From Paenibacillus agilis (lineage in GTDB: Bacteria > Bacillota > Bacilli > Paenibacillales > Paenibacillaceae): a stretch of 64,000 bases of DNA. Of this stretch, positions 1 to 8,918 are shown one piece after another. The first letter of the stretch is position 1, and each line of letters begins with the position of its first letter. The stretch lies in assembly GCF_007786455.1 (NCBI RefSeq), contig NZ_VNJK01000001.1:2697765-2761764 (forward strand). Reading direction: 5' to 3'. The position numbers and the translations under genes were made by a program. The notes below the pieces were generated by a model, which worked only from the letters and a program-made list of their open reading frames with translations, did no database searches and was not told the origin of the DNA.

Positions 1-526
1 GAAGCTTCCACTCTGCTTGTCTAATCGGTAAGTAGAGCAGCACCGCCATCCAACCTACTAACAGGAGATTCACAAGGGATACGATACCAATCACTCTTAA
101 TCCACCTGACAGCGCGTATATAATCAACGCAAAAAATAAGGCGGTAAAAACCCAGACCGGCACTTCTGCAAAAATCCAAATATGCAATACCTCAATATAG
201 TTACGTAAAATATAGACGGAAACACTGAACCAGTAACAAATAATGATTAGATTGCATGCCCCGCCAAACCATTTTCCAAATAAGCGGACATGGATGTGAA
301 ACAAATCCTGATATTGATACCGCTTTAACGTTTTCATGATGAGAAACAGAATAACATGAGCAAATAAACCCGCAACAACAACAGAAATCCACGCATCATG
401 CTCGGATTCACGGTACACATATTTTTGAAAAGCCAACATGCCAATGGATATTTGGGTCACGAACATAAACACCATTGTAAACATGGGGTGAAGGAGTGTC
501 GGACTTTCCACCTCTTTATTGCTCAT
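1..526 (-). CDS. Spore germination permease GerAB family (3' end outside window)
   Basis: Reading the minus strand from the ATG at 526 gives an open frame to the window edge (175 codons), so the C-terminal half is missing. The protein starts MSNKEVESPTLLHPMFTMV and is highly hydrophobic, with about five membrane segments visible. It fits GerAB-type B subunits of germinant receptors (APC-superfamily permeases that act in the spore inner membrane with GerAA and GerAC). It begins 11 bases after the gerAA-like stop, as expected for a gerA operon; gerAC would lie beyond position 1. The family call rests on hydrophobic pattern, N-terminal resemblance and context. Confidence 0.85.
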   Translation of the reverse strand, partial: MSNKEVESPTLLHPMFTMVFMFVTQISIGMLAFQKYVYRESEHDAWISVVVAGLFAHVILFLIMKTLKRYQYQDLFHIHVRLFGKWFGGACNLIIICYWFSVSVYILRNYIEVLHIWIFAEVPVWVFTALFFALIIYALSGGLRVIGIVSLVNLLLVGWMAVLLYLPIRQAEWKL

Positions 527-537
527 AAGTTTAACCT

Positions 538-1992
538 CTACTCTGCAAAATCTTCCTTTGGCTTACGGATACGATAGCTGCTTTTCTCACGCTTCATTAA
601 TTTCCATATCATTCGCAGCACCGAATGTTCATCTGTTTTGCTATCTAACATATTCATAGGTTGCAAATACGGGACACCTAGGCTAGTTTGTCTAGCTAAA
701 TGAATAATAATGAAGCTAGCTCCCACAACAATCCCTATACCTCCCCACGTACCTGCAAGTACAATAAGTGGGAAGCGAATAATTTGCAGCGAATTACCCA
801 TAGCGAAGTTAGAAACCACAAATGATGACAAGGTGCCTAACGCTACGATCATGAGCAAAATATTACTGACAAATCCAGCCTCCACAGCAGCTTGTCCGAT
901 AACGATACCGCCTACAACCCCCATCGTCTGTCCCACTTTGCTTGGCATCCGTATACTGGATTCACGAAGCAGCTCTATCATGACTTCCAGCATCAGAGCT
1001 TCCAGTATAGGTGGAAACGGGACTTTACTGTGGGATTCGATTAACGTCTTCAGCAGCTCAGGTGGAATGACTTGATAATGAAACGTAATGGCTGCTACAT
1101 AAATAGAAGTAACAAATACCGACGCAATAATGGCGCTCATGCGCAGCAAACGGAGCAGCACGCCAACGATCCAACGCTGGTACATATCGCTGCCAGCATG
1201 AAAGAACTCATAGATCGTAACGGGACAAAGTACTGCAAATGGACTGCCATCCACAAAGAGTGCAATTTTATTGGCCAGCAGGCCCTGACATACCCGGTCA
1301 GGACGTTCTGTATGCAGCATCGTTGGAAAGAGCGTGGCTACATTATCATCAAGGAGTTGTGCTAGCTTCAGCGAATCGAGCATGCCATTAATATGTTGAA
1401 GGGATGAAATCCTAGACCGTAACAGGGCCACTTGATCCTCATTCGCGTATTCTTTTAAATAAACGATATTGACCACTGTTTTCGATACATTTCCCATTTC
1501 CAAAGAACTGACACAGAGCTTGGAATCAGGAAGCAGCTTATATAATAAAGCCAGATTGGTGGACAATTCCTCAACAAAAGCGACTTGTGGTCCATACTCA
1601 TCAGATTCGATCTCGGCTTTGCTCAAAGTACGTTCGTGATGGGCTGCTGTACACATTAAGAGACCTTCACTACAATCTTGAATCCATACATAACTCCAAC
1701 CTAACATGAGCTTATGGCAGATTTGATCTAGATCGTGCGATAATTCCCCTTTTTTGAGCGGGAGCTGCCCAAGCAAAAGGTCTGGCGTCAACTGTTCTAC
1801 AGCGTGCACATCAAGCTTTTGTAACGGCCTTAGTATTCCTTCGCTTAACAATTCGTCATCTGCCACGTTGTTTAAAAACATCACATGGACCGTGCTGCCA
1901 TGAATACTAAAAAATCTGCATGTCCATTGGCAGTTTTCCGCAAATACATCATGCAGGCGATTGAGTATGCTCATTTTCACCACCGCTTTCAT
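538..1992 (-). CDS. Spore germination protein, GerAA family
   Basis: This is a 484-residue protein with a hydrophilic N-terminal half (about 1-245) and a C-terminal membrane part (about 285-450), the usual GerAA build and length. The conserved DGSPFAVLCP and EFFHAGSDMYQRW stretches typical of GerA A subunits are visible near residues 250-275. A subunits act in the spore inner membrane as part of germinant receptors. The ATG at 1992 has AAGGGG just upstream; an alternative ATG at 1974 (MSILNRL) is possible. The gene is first in an operon with the gerAB-like gene. The germinant cannot be told from sequence. Confidence 0.92.
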   Translation of the reverse strand: MKAVVKMSILNRLHDVFAENCQWTCRFFSIHGSTVHVMFLNNVADDELLSEGILRPLQKLDVHAVEQLTPDLLLGQLPLKKGELSHDLDQICHKLMLGWSYVWIQDCSEGLLMCTAAHHERTLSKAEIESDEYGPQVAFVEELSTNLALLYKLLPDSKLCVSSLEMGNVSKTVVNIVYLKEYANEDQVALLRSRISSLQHINGMLDSLKLAQLLDDNVATLFPTMLHTERPDRVCQGLLANKIALFVDGSPFAVLCPVTIYEFFHAGSDMYQRWIVGVLLRLLRMSAIIASVFVTSIYVAAITFHYQVIPPELLKTLIESHSKVPFPPILEALMLEVMIELLRESSIRMPSKVGQTMGVVGGIVIGQAAVEAGFVSNILLMIVALGTLSSFVVSNFAMGNSLQIIRFPLIVLAGTWGGIGIVVGASFIIIHLARQTSLGVPYLQPMNMLDSKTDEHSVLRMIWKLMKREKSSYRIRKPKEDFAE

Positions 1993-2096
1993 CAGTCCCC
2001 TTATTATGGGCTCCTCGGCTAGAAAATATTGATGGATTAGTAAAAAGACACCTCAACTCAATAGAATGGCTCCAGTTACTTTTGCGTGATTGCATA

Positions 2097-2157
2097 TAAA
2101 AAAGCATCTTTGTAGTCAGATAAGAAATCGGAACCTCTTATCGCACTTAAGATGCTT
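2097..2157 (-). terminator. Intrinsic terminator after the 2199-4705 two-component operon
   Basis: Arms AAGCATCTT and AAGATGCTT (2102-2110 and 2149-2157) enclose a second inner hairpin (GATAAGA / TCTTATC). On the minus strand the outer stem is followed by a run of Ts. It lies just downstream of the histidine kinase stop. Confidence 0.8.
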
Positions 2158-2198
2158 GCTTACTTGTTTGATTTATTTATTTCTTATCCTCGCCTCAC

Positions 2199-4028
2199 TT
2201 ACATATTTCCATCCCTAATCATCAGTTGCGAGGTATTATCATCCTTATGCTCCGCTGGAACAGTGAATGCGAACGCCACTCCCTGTTCTGTATTGAACAC
2301 ATGGTATCGACTACCGTGCAAATCCAAAATATGCTTCGTAATGGCGAGACCTAAGCCCGTTCCGCCCATTTTACGATTGCGGGACTGCTCTCCACGATAA
2401 AATCGATCCCAAATAAATGCCAACTGTTCCTCTGGAATATGTTCTCCATGATTATCGATTCGAACATGCACATGCTGGCTCCCATCTACCTGCTCAGGTT
2501 TAAGCGTCACCGAAATTGTACTACTGGTATCCGAATGACGAATCGCATTGACGAGGATGTTGGTTAGAACCTGTTCGATACGCTTCGAATCTGCCCAAGC
2601 TTGCTCTGCCTCATCATGGGTATGGATGATGACATGTAAATGTTTCTCCCTCAGATGTTTGGTGAGTTTGTCGATAATCTCTTGCAGCAAATCGATAAGT
2701 GAAAAGCTTTCCAACTTCAATCTCGTTACGGGGGAATCGAGTTTAGCTAACTCCAGCATATCGTTTACGAGTGTCTCCATCTTACCCGCTTCATCCAGAA
2801 TCACTTCTGTATATCGAGTCCGTTTATGTGCGACTACATCATCCAATAAACCTTCTGCGTAGCTTTTCACAATACTTAATGGCGTTTTTAATTCGTGAGA
2901 GGCATTCGCTATGAACTCCTTCTGAAGCTGTTCCATCTTTTGTTTATGTTCCATATCTTTTTGCAATTGCTCATTCGCGTCCTGAAGCTCATTCATAGAA
3001 CGCTGAAGGTTGTTGGAAAGGCTGTTTAAACTTTCGGACAAACTGCCCATTTCATCGTAACTTTTAACTTCAGAGACGGCAGAGAAATCAAGTCGCGCCA
3101 TCCGAGAAGCGACATGATTCATTTTCAAAATCGGTTGGCTCACAATTTTGGAGAACATAAAGGATAGCAAAATGATAACAACAAATCCTCCAATACCTAT
3201 GTAAATATAGTACGTCTTCAGTGCATCAAAGCTCTCGCCTATCTCTTGGTGGGCGGAAACGGAAAATATAAGTTCATTTAAATTTCCATGCTGTAGGATT
3301 GGTTGAATTTCAATGAGATGATCGGCCCCAGTCTTGCTGTCCAACCATGTAACTTCCATGGACTCGCCTGTTCCAAGCAGACTAAGCTGAGCATCTGTTA
3401 ATGGGAACAACCTATCAATCGCTTCTGCAATAATCTCATTACGTTCATCATATGGAGCATCTATAAACGGTTGATCGGGATATTGGATCCCTGTAATCAC
3501 CCCCGACAACTGGGTCATCCCGTTTGTGTCTACCTTTTCCTCAGGCCCTCCTGTAATAACGTTATCTTTATACGAAATGATATATGGATAAAACAAGCGG
3601 CTGTTCATTTTTTTAGAAATCGTAGCGTTTTCTCCTAACAACCCTGTCAGCGTAATAGAATCTCCCGTTTTCACACCCGCTTCAAGCAGCTCTTTATTGT
3701 TGTAGAACATAAAGAGAGGAACCATATAACTCCCTTTATTTTCCACAAGAACTTCAAGGACAAAGGGATTGGTGTAAATGTTGCTGCCGTCTGGTTCAAG
3801 TATGGCAAGAAGAGCATCGTTCTTCAATACATATTGAGCCTCATCGGTTTCCTCTTCATATGATTCTTTAATATACGAATATAAACTATCCTTTACCGTT
3901 TTAATGTTATGTTTTTCATAAAATTGCTCGAAAAAGATAAACAGCCCTGCAGTGAGCAGCGCGTAGAATAACACAAAAATCGCAGAAGTGAGCGCAAATA
4001 GCTTAAACGTAATGCCACGCTTTTTCAT
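2199..4028 (-). CDS. Membrane sensor histidine kinase (HAMP-HisKA-HATPase)
   Basis: The 609-residue protein has a membrane segment near residues 9-31, a long extracytoplasmic sensor region to about 270, a second membrane segment near 272-294, a HAMP linker and short coiled coil, then HisKA with the phospho-acceptor His378 in ASHELKTPLS and a HATPase domain with N-box VNAIRHS and G-box GGTGLGLAI. This is the organisation of BaeS/PhoR-like kinases that signal through an OmpR-type partner. The start overlaps the stop of the upstream response regulator gene by four bases (ATGA), so the two are co-translated. The ligand is unknown. Confidence 0.95.
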   Translation of the reverse strand: MKKRGITFKLFALTSAIFVLFYALLTAGLFIFFEQFYEKHNIKTVKDSLYSYIKESYEEETDEAQYVLKNDALLAILEPDGSNIYTNPFVLEVLVENKGSYMVPLFMFYNNKELLEAGVKTGDSITLTGLLGENATISKKMNSRLFYPYIISYKDNVITGGPEEKVDTNGMTQLSGVITGIQYPDQPFIDAPYDERNEIIAEAIDRLFPLTDAQLSLLGTGESMEVTWLDSKTGADHLIEIQPILQHGNLNELIFSVSAHQEIGESFDALKTYYIYIGIGGFVVIILLSFMFSKIVSQPILKMNHVASRMARLDFSAVSEVKSYDEMGSLSESLNSLSNNLQRSMNELQDANEQLQKDMEHKQKMEQLQKEFIANASHELKTPLSIVKSYAEGLLDDVVAHKRTRYTEVILDEAGKMETLVNDMLELAKLDSPVTRLKLESFSLIDLLQEIIDKLTKHLREKHLHVIIHTHDEAEQAWADSKRIEQVLTNILVNAIRHSDTSSTISVTLKPEQVDGSQHVHVRIDNHGEHIPEEQLAFIWDRFYRGEQSRNRKMGGTGLGLAITKHILDLHGSRYHVFNTEQGVAFAFTVPAEHKDDNTSQLMIRDGNM

Positions 4029-4705
4029 ACTTTCACCTCTAGCTTATAGCCTGAACCTGTCACGGTACGTATATGGGAAGCTCCTGTTCCTAGCTTTGCC
4101 CTCAGCTTCTTAATATGTGTATCCACAACGCGCAGTTCCCCATCATACTCATAACCCCATATATGATCGAGCAGCGTTTCTCTAGCAACTACAATTCCCT
4201 TGTGCTTGTACATATACATGAGAATATCAAATTCCTTCGGCGTTAGCTCCACTTGTTGGCCATCTACTTCAATGTTTCTGCCCTGCTTAAATATCGAAAT
4301 ACTACCGAACTTGATCAATTGATGCTCCATACCTACCGTACCTTCAACCCGCTTCATTAGCATCGCAGCTCTCGCGACGAGCACTTTGGGACTAAATGGC
4401 TTCGTTACATAATCATCTGCCCCCAGCTCAAATCCCATTAACTTATCGTCATCATCACTTCGTGCCGTCAAAATGATGATCGGCACAGCCGATCGCTTGC
4501 GAACTTGGCGGCATACACTCCATCCGTCCATCTCTGGCATGAGAATATCGACTATAATCAAATCCACAGTTAAGGAAAGGAGCATATTCATTGCTTCTTT
4601 CCCATTCTCTGCTTCATGTACGACCCAATCTTCTTGTTCAAAATAATCGCTCACAATTTCCCGAATCCGACTCTCATCTTCAACAATGAGTACACTATAC
4701 CCCAT
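4025..4705 (-). CDS. Response regulator, OmpR/PhoB family
   Basis: A 226-residue protein with an N-terminal receiver domain (acidic pocket VEDE at 8-11, phospho-acceptor Asp53 in VDILMPEMDG, conserved Thr in ILTARSD, Lys in YVTKPFSP) and a C-terminal winged helix (ELTPKEFDIL, then DTHIKKLRAKLG and a G-S-GYKL ending). It is the first gene of a two-gene operon with the kinase at 2199-4028. The upstream gap to the divergent gene at 4875 is about 170 bp and probably contains both promoters. Confidence 0.95.
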   Translation of the reverse strand: MGYSVLIVEDESRIREIVSDYFEQEDWVVHEAENGKEAMNMLLSLTVDLIIVDILMPEMDGWSVCRQVRKRSAVPIIILTARSDDDDKLMGFELGADDYVTKPFSPKVLVARAAMLMKRVEGTVGMEHQLIKFGSISIFKQGRNIEVDGQQVELTPKEFDILMYMYKHKGIVVARETLLDHIWGYEYDGELRVVDTHIKKLRAKLGTGASHIRTVTGSGYKLEVKV

Positions 4706-4874
4706 TTTATGTCCTCCCCTTTGTGCTAGCCATGAAAGGGCTTATTCTATTTTCTTTCCTAAATATTGTAATCGATCATTATGTTTTTTGTGTGTCTTTT
4801 TTAGTAGTTAATTGACACATCATTAACATCTACAGCACTTATGATGATGTTGTTCGAGAATAGAAAGAGAGAAT

Positions 4875-6059
4875 ATGGAGTGGAGAGTGATTAATTTGAA
4901 AACGGAACGTTTGCCAGTATTAGATGCGATACGAGGATTCGCATTGTTCGGTATTTTATTGCTGCATATCATTATGTTTCAGTACCCCTCACCAGAGGAA
5001 ATCACAAAGCTAATTAACCTTGATAAAGTGCTAACTGATTTCGTGCAAATTTTCACCAGCAGCAGCTATCGTCCTTTATTTTCTTTCATGTTCGGAGTAG
5101 GCTTTGTTATTTTGTTTCGCAGTTTGGAGAGACGAGGATTGCGTGTAGAACTAACCTTTTTGCGGCGTTTTCTCTTTTTGTTTGGATTAGGACTTATCCA
5201 TTATCTCTATTTATGGCAAGGTGACATATTAGCAACGTATGGGGCAGCTGGGTTTCTCCTTCTTCTATTTTTAAAATGTCAACCTAAGACTTTGCTGGTC
5301 AGCTCACTTCTCATCTGGTTGTCAGCGCCTATCATATCCCTAATACTCAGGCCACTCGATATCGTAGACAAGCCACTGTTTCATATTATGGACTTGGCAA
5401 ATTTAATTTCCCCTGGATTATGGAATCCGTTCGAAAGTTTATTTCATACGCTATGGGCTTCCGCAACTGAAGTGCTTCCCTATTTCCTTCTTGGGATGTA
5501 TGCAATGCACAGCAATTGGTTCCATCGATTAGAGGACAACAGGACGCGAAATGGCTTGCTCTCATTGATATTTTTGATTATTGGATGGCCTATCAAAGCA
5601 ATATTGTACCTCTCAAATAGTCACGAAGCGTGGGCTGATTTACTTATTATCGGGAATGGACTTACGATGCTTGGCTATTTGTTCGGCATCATGTACTTAT
5701 TTACAACCCGTTTCGGAGAACGTTTTTTTAAGCCTTTTCAAGCGATTGGGAAAATGTCGCTAACCAATTATTTATCACACACGATTATATTCACTCTATT
5801 GTTCATTCCTGCAGGCATCTTGTTGAAGGGGATTGGTCTCATCCACAGCGTAGGCGTGTTCTGGGGCCTTGTTATTGCCTGTGTCACAATCGTCTTGCAG
5901 GCCAAATTCAGCTCTTGGTGGCTGTCTCGATTTGCATACGGCCCCATTGAGTGGCTGTGGAGAATGTTTACGTATTGGAAATGGACACCGATTAAAAAAT
6001 CGACAGCTGCCGAGAAACCATCTGCGAACACGAATACAACTATAAGTCATATACAGTAA
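4875..6059 (+). CDS. DUF418 family multi-pass membrane protein
   Basis: A 394-residue protein with about ten hydrophobic segments. It starts with the DAIRGFALFGILLLHI signature of DUF418/YeiB proteins and the acyltransferase-3-like membrane superfamily, and has the PLFSFMFGVGF segment and a C-terminal block (GPIEWLWRMFTY) typical of DUF418. The ATG at 4875 follows AGAAAGAGAGAA; an in-frame TTG lies a few codons later. No catalytic role is established for the family; acyl transfer at the membrane is a guess. It is divergent from the two-component operon, which could regulate it. Confidence 0.9.
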   Translation: MEWRVINLKTERLPVLDAIRGFALFGILLLHIIMFQYPSPEEITKLINLDKVLTDFVQIFTSSSYRPLFSFMFGVGFVILFRSLERRGLRVELTFLRRFLFLFGLGLIHYLYLWQGDILATYGAAGFLLLLFLKCQPKTLLVSSLLIWLSAPIISLILRPLDIVDKPLFHIMDLANLISPGLWNPFESLFHTLWASATEVLPYFLLGMYAMHSNWFHRLEDNRTRNGLLSLIFLIIGWPIKAILYLSNSHEAWADLLIIGNGLTMLGYLFGIMYLFTTRFGERFFKPFQAIGKMSLTNYLSHTIIFTLLFIPAGILLKGIGLIHSVGVFWGLVIACVTIVLQAKFSSWWLSRFAYGPIEWLWRMFTYWKWTPIKKSTAAEKPSANTNTTISHIQ

Positions 6060-6182
6060 ACGTTGAGTGTAAAAAAGTTTCTAGTGCTTATCGTACAAAG
6101 GGTGCCGACTCGTTTCGTCAGCGCTCTTTGTTTGCATACTCACAGCAAGGATTAACACAATGCAATGTCGAATACGTAAAAT

Positions 6183-7103
6183 ATGGTAAATCAAAACACC
6201 AATACTTTAGTAAGGATGTGCAATCGCTTGTCCTCTACATCAATTGATTACAACCAAACGAAAAATAGATTTCGTGCAGACTGCGAAACTTGCTTTGGCT
6301 TATGCTGTATTGCCCTGCCCTATGCGAAAACCGCTGACTTTGCTTTTGATAAAGATAGCGGTACACCTTGTCGCAACCTGCAAGCAGATTATCGCTGCGG
6401 CATTCATAATCAGTTGAGAAATAGTGGCTTTCGCGGTTGTACCGTCTATGAATGCTTTGGAGCGGGCCAAAAAATTTCACAACATACATACAGCGGACAA
6501 AATTGGCGAGACAATCCTGCCACAGCTAAGGAAATGTTTGATGTGCTGCCAATTATGCAGCAGCTTCATGAAATGCTTTATTATTTATATGAAGCACTTC
6601 ATTTCAAGGACGCACACCCGATCTATGAAGATTTGAAGATAGCTCTTGCGGAAACAGAACGTCTTACACAACTTCCACCATCAGCTCTCATACGGCTTCA
6701 TATTGCTGAGCATAGAGCGATAATTAATCCCTTATTGCTGCAAGCAAGCGAATTGGTGCGTTCTAAAATAAAAAGCAGCAGTAAACTCTTGAATAGCCAG
6801 CGTAATTTGATCAAAGGAAGAGATTGTATCGGGGTCAATTTAAGAGGGGCTGATTTAAAAGGTGCGAATTTGAGAGGCGTGCTATTTATTGCTGCTGACC
6901 TACGAAATACCGATATGAGAATGACGGATGTAATTGGCGCAGACTTAAGAGACGCTGATCTAAGGGGAGCGAATCTTGTAGGCAGTATTTTCTTACACAA
7001 GCGCAAGTCAATTCGGCGAATGGCGATAGAACAACTAAATTGCCTGCTGCTTTTAATACTCCAGAGCACTGGATGGCCTAATAGGAATAATGAGTCGAAA
7101 TGA
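6183..7103 (+). CDS. Pentapeptide-repeat protein with Cys-rich N-terminal domain
   Basis: A 306-residue protein in three parts. Residues about 30-100 are rich in cysteine (CETCFGLCC, then CRNL, YRCGIH, GFRGC, YECFGAGQ), a pattern suggesting a metal or Fe-S site and resembling the CxxC...CC spacing of YkgJ-like domains. Residues about 105-200 look helical. Residues about 215-265 are pentapeptide repeats of the A(D/N)LRG type, which fold into a right-handed beta helix. Its function is unknown; fluoroquinolone-type pentapeptide proteins are longer and lack the Cys domain. The ribosome binding site before 6183 is weak, and a later start (ATG at 6216) is possible. Confidence 0.85.
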   Translation: MVNQNTNTLVRMCNRLSSTSIDYNQTKNRFRADCETCFGLCCIALPYAKTADFAFDKDSGTPCRNLQADYRCGIHNQLRNSGFRGCTVYECFGAGQKISQHTYSGQNWRDNPATAKEMFDVLPIMQQLHEMLYYLYEALHFKDAHPIYEDLKIALAETERLTQLPPSALIRLHIAEHRAIINPLLLQASELVRSKIKSSSKLLNSQRNLIKGRDCIGVNLRGADLKGANLRGVLFIAADLRNTDMRMTDVIGADLRDADLRGANLVGSIFLHKRKSIRRMAIEQLNCLLLLILQSTGWPNRNNESK

Positions 7104-7196
7104 AGTACAACTGCTTCACAAACAGCTAACCTGCTAACAAAAATTGATGTAAACACGTGCCCTTTGAGCGCTATGAGCAGCAATAAGAATGTAAAA

Positions 7197-7275
7197 GGAT
7201 ACAATTATGCAGTTATTTCGCTGCGATCCTCACTCCAAGGAACCAGAGCAATGAAATAACTGCACTTTTGTATCC
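7197..7275. repeat. 79-bp imperfect inverted repeat, possible mobile repeat or terminator
   Basis: The outer arms GGATAC/GTATCC and inner arms TGCAGTTATTTC/GAAATAACTGCA pair across about 23 positions with small bulges, leaving a loop of about 33 bases. A T-rich run follows on the plus strand. It lies between convergent genes. Its length and sequence look more like a dispersed intergenic repeat than a simple terminator, but only one copy is in this window. Confidence 0.6.
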
Positions 7276-7291
7276 ATTTTTTAAAAGAAAG

Positions 7292-7597
7292 TCAATCTGT
7301 AATCTCAATGTTAGAACTGCTACTGCGGTGAGAGCGCCTGCCTTCTATATTCGCATGGTCTCGATGACCTTGATTAGGTTTGTTCTGTTGGGCAGAAACC
7401 TCCTCCCTATCAGCGGAGTTATCCAATCCTTCGATAACAGCGTCTAACAGAGAACGAGTCCCAAGCAATGCTTCTTTTTTCATCGCACGAAAATGATCTT
7501 GTGCGTTACCCGGAATACGAGGCATATAGCTTTCTTTCAACGCTTCATGCATCGAATACAGATGGTTTACAAGCAGTATTACGTCATCTCGCTTCAT
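7292..7597 (-). CDS. Small hypothetical protein, partner of the ArsA-type ATPase
   Basis: I chose the ATG at 7597 because AGGAAAGGGG sits eight bases upstream; the frame is open further up. That gives 101 residues beginning MKRDDVILLVNHLYSMHEAL, with a helical first half and a polar, low-complexity tail rich in Ser, Asn, His and Arg. It overlaps the end of the ATPase gene by 14 bases, so translational coupling is likely. I do not recognise the family. The tight coupling suggests it works with the ATPase. Confidence 0.7.
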   Translation of the reverse strand: MKRDDVILLVNHLYSMHEALKESYMPRIPGNAQDHFRAMKKEALLGTRSLLDAVIEGLDNSADREEVSAQQNKPNQGHRDHANIEGRRSHRSSSSNIEITD

Positions 7598-8792
7598 CAC
7601 CAAGACCCCTTTCCTCTTCAGCCGAACGTTCTCCAAACTTTATCGACAGCTTTTGGTCTATAAAGCGAGCACCTGCGATCGAACGGCCAAACAATGCTCT
7701 TGGCAGCAATACCTTCTTTTTATATGGGCCTGCTTGAACCGTAAGTTCATCCCCTTTTTGACTAAGCTGGAGATCTTCTTTATGCATAAATGGCAAGGTG
7801 AGATCTAAATAGTAGACATCATCCTCTTTACGAATTTCTTGCACTCTGCCTACATGTAACACAGCCCCAGCATCCTGCTCACCAAATGCCTGCTCACTAA
7901 TTTTCTGCAGCATCGATTGACCAACAACTTCAGATTTCATTAACGGAATACGCAAAATGGGCAAAGGACTGAAGCTGTTCTGTATTTCTTCCTCGTATTT
8001 CGCATGAATAGTACGCCATTCATCCCAATAGCCTACAGCAGCCTCTTCTGGAAGAACACGGTTGACGATAACCGCATCTGTATTAAACCCGAACAAATTC
8101 AAATAGGTAAATGCCCTTCTCGCTTCAGACACGACCATCTTCTCAGGAATCATCACTAACCTTACTGATGTAATAGCTGGATCGAGAATCAGCTTATGAA
8201 GTTCTTCCAGTTCATGAACGAATGATTCAATATTGTTCATCACTTTATCATCCGGCAGCTCCATCCCTCCCGTGACAATCTTGGCCACAGGACGTACTAG
8301 CTTGATGAGTCTCCGTTCATAAGGGAATATTTTCTCCATCCACCAGCTCATCACGTTCGGATAACTAAGCAGGCGCAGCGTTTCTCCAGTCGGGGCACAG
8401 TCTACAATAATAATGTCATAGTTGCCACTATCAGCATGACGCTTAATTTGCAGTAAGCTGAATAGTTCCTCCATACCCGGAAACACAAGCATTTCTTCGG
8501 TAGACACGTCATTGAGCTTCGCCCAATTCATCATTCCTGTCAGCCAACTTTGTACGGCTCCCCAATGTTTTTCGGTCTCACGCACACTATCTACTTCAAG
8601 TCCCCACAGCCTTTCCGCAACTTGAACGGGCTCACTGCCAAGCGGTATATCAAGCGAATCTGATAAACTGTGTGCCGCATCTGTACTCAGCACTAGTGTA
8701 CGATATCCTTCCGAAGCTAACTTTACAGCCGTAGCTGCTGCCACACTCGTTTTACCTACTCCGCCTTTACCTGTATATAGCAATATTCTCAT
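7584..8792 (-). CDS. ArsA/GET3-type ATPase with C-terminal Hsp20-like domain
   Basis: A start at 8792 (ATG, GGAGGG nine bases upstream) gives 402 residues beginning MRILLYTGKGGVGKTS, a deviant Walker A P-loop. The switch regions STDAAHSLSDSL and DCAPTGETLRLL follow. The last ~75 residues (VYYLDLTLPFMHKEDLQL to the KLSIKFGE region) look like the alpha-crystallin-like domain found at the end of many bacterial ArsA homologues. There is one ATPase domain, not the tandem pair of E. coli ArsA, and the neighbours are not arsenic genes, so a GET3-like chaperone or targeting role is as likely as metalloid transport. A palindromic operator lies upstream at 8867-8886. Confidence 0.9.
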   Translation of the reverse strand: MRILLYTGKGGVGKTSVAAATAVKLASEGYRTLVLSTDAAHSLSDSLDIPLGSEPVQVAERLWGLEVDSVRETEKHWGAVQSWLTGMMNWAKLNDVSTEEMLVFPGMEELFSLLQIKRHADSGNYDIIIVDCAPTGETLRLLSYPNVMSWWMEKIFPYERRLIKLVRPVAKIVTGGMELPDDKVMNNIESFVHELEELHKLILDPAITSVRLVMIPEKMVVSEARRAFTYLNLFGFNTDAVIVNRVLPEEAAVGYWDEWRTIHAKYEEEIQNSFSPLPILRIPLMKSEVVGQSMLQKISEQAFGEQDAGAVLHVGRVQEIRKEDDVYYLDLTLPFMHKEDLQLSQKGDELTVQAGPYKKKVLLPRALFGRSIAGARFIDQKLSIKFGERSAEEERGLGDEAR

Positions 8793-8866
8793 CACAAAAA
8801 CCCTCCATCTCGTCGTTAGATGATGTCTTGTGCATATTCTAAGGTGAGGATACTTTATGTTTTGCA

Positions 8867-8886
8867 TTACTACGATATCGTAGTAA
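8867..8886. promoter_or_regulatory. Perfect 20-bp palindrome, candidate MarR operator for the ATPase operon
   Basis: TTACTACGAT followed directly by its exact reverse complement. It sits between the MarR gene stop and the ATPase start. Its core TACGATATCGTA recurs upstream of the MarR gene at 9447-9458, so the MarR protein probably binds both. Confidence 0.75.
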
Positions 8887-8918
8887 ATACCTAAAAAAAT
8901 TTGACTACCCAGCGGCCG

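Noticed and set aside
4801-4845. Promoter TTGACA at 4812 with TATGAT at 4840 for the DUF418 gene
   Set aside because: Spacing is 22 bases, too long for a normal SigA promoter.
7584-8792. ArsA-type ATPase as part of the arsenic resistance system at 30-35 kb
   Set aside because: It is more than 20 kb away, linked to MarR operators rather than ArsR sites, and has only one ATPase domain; a GET3-like role is equally possible.
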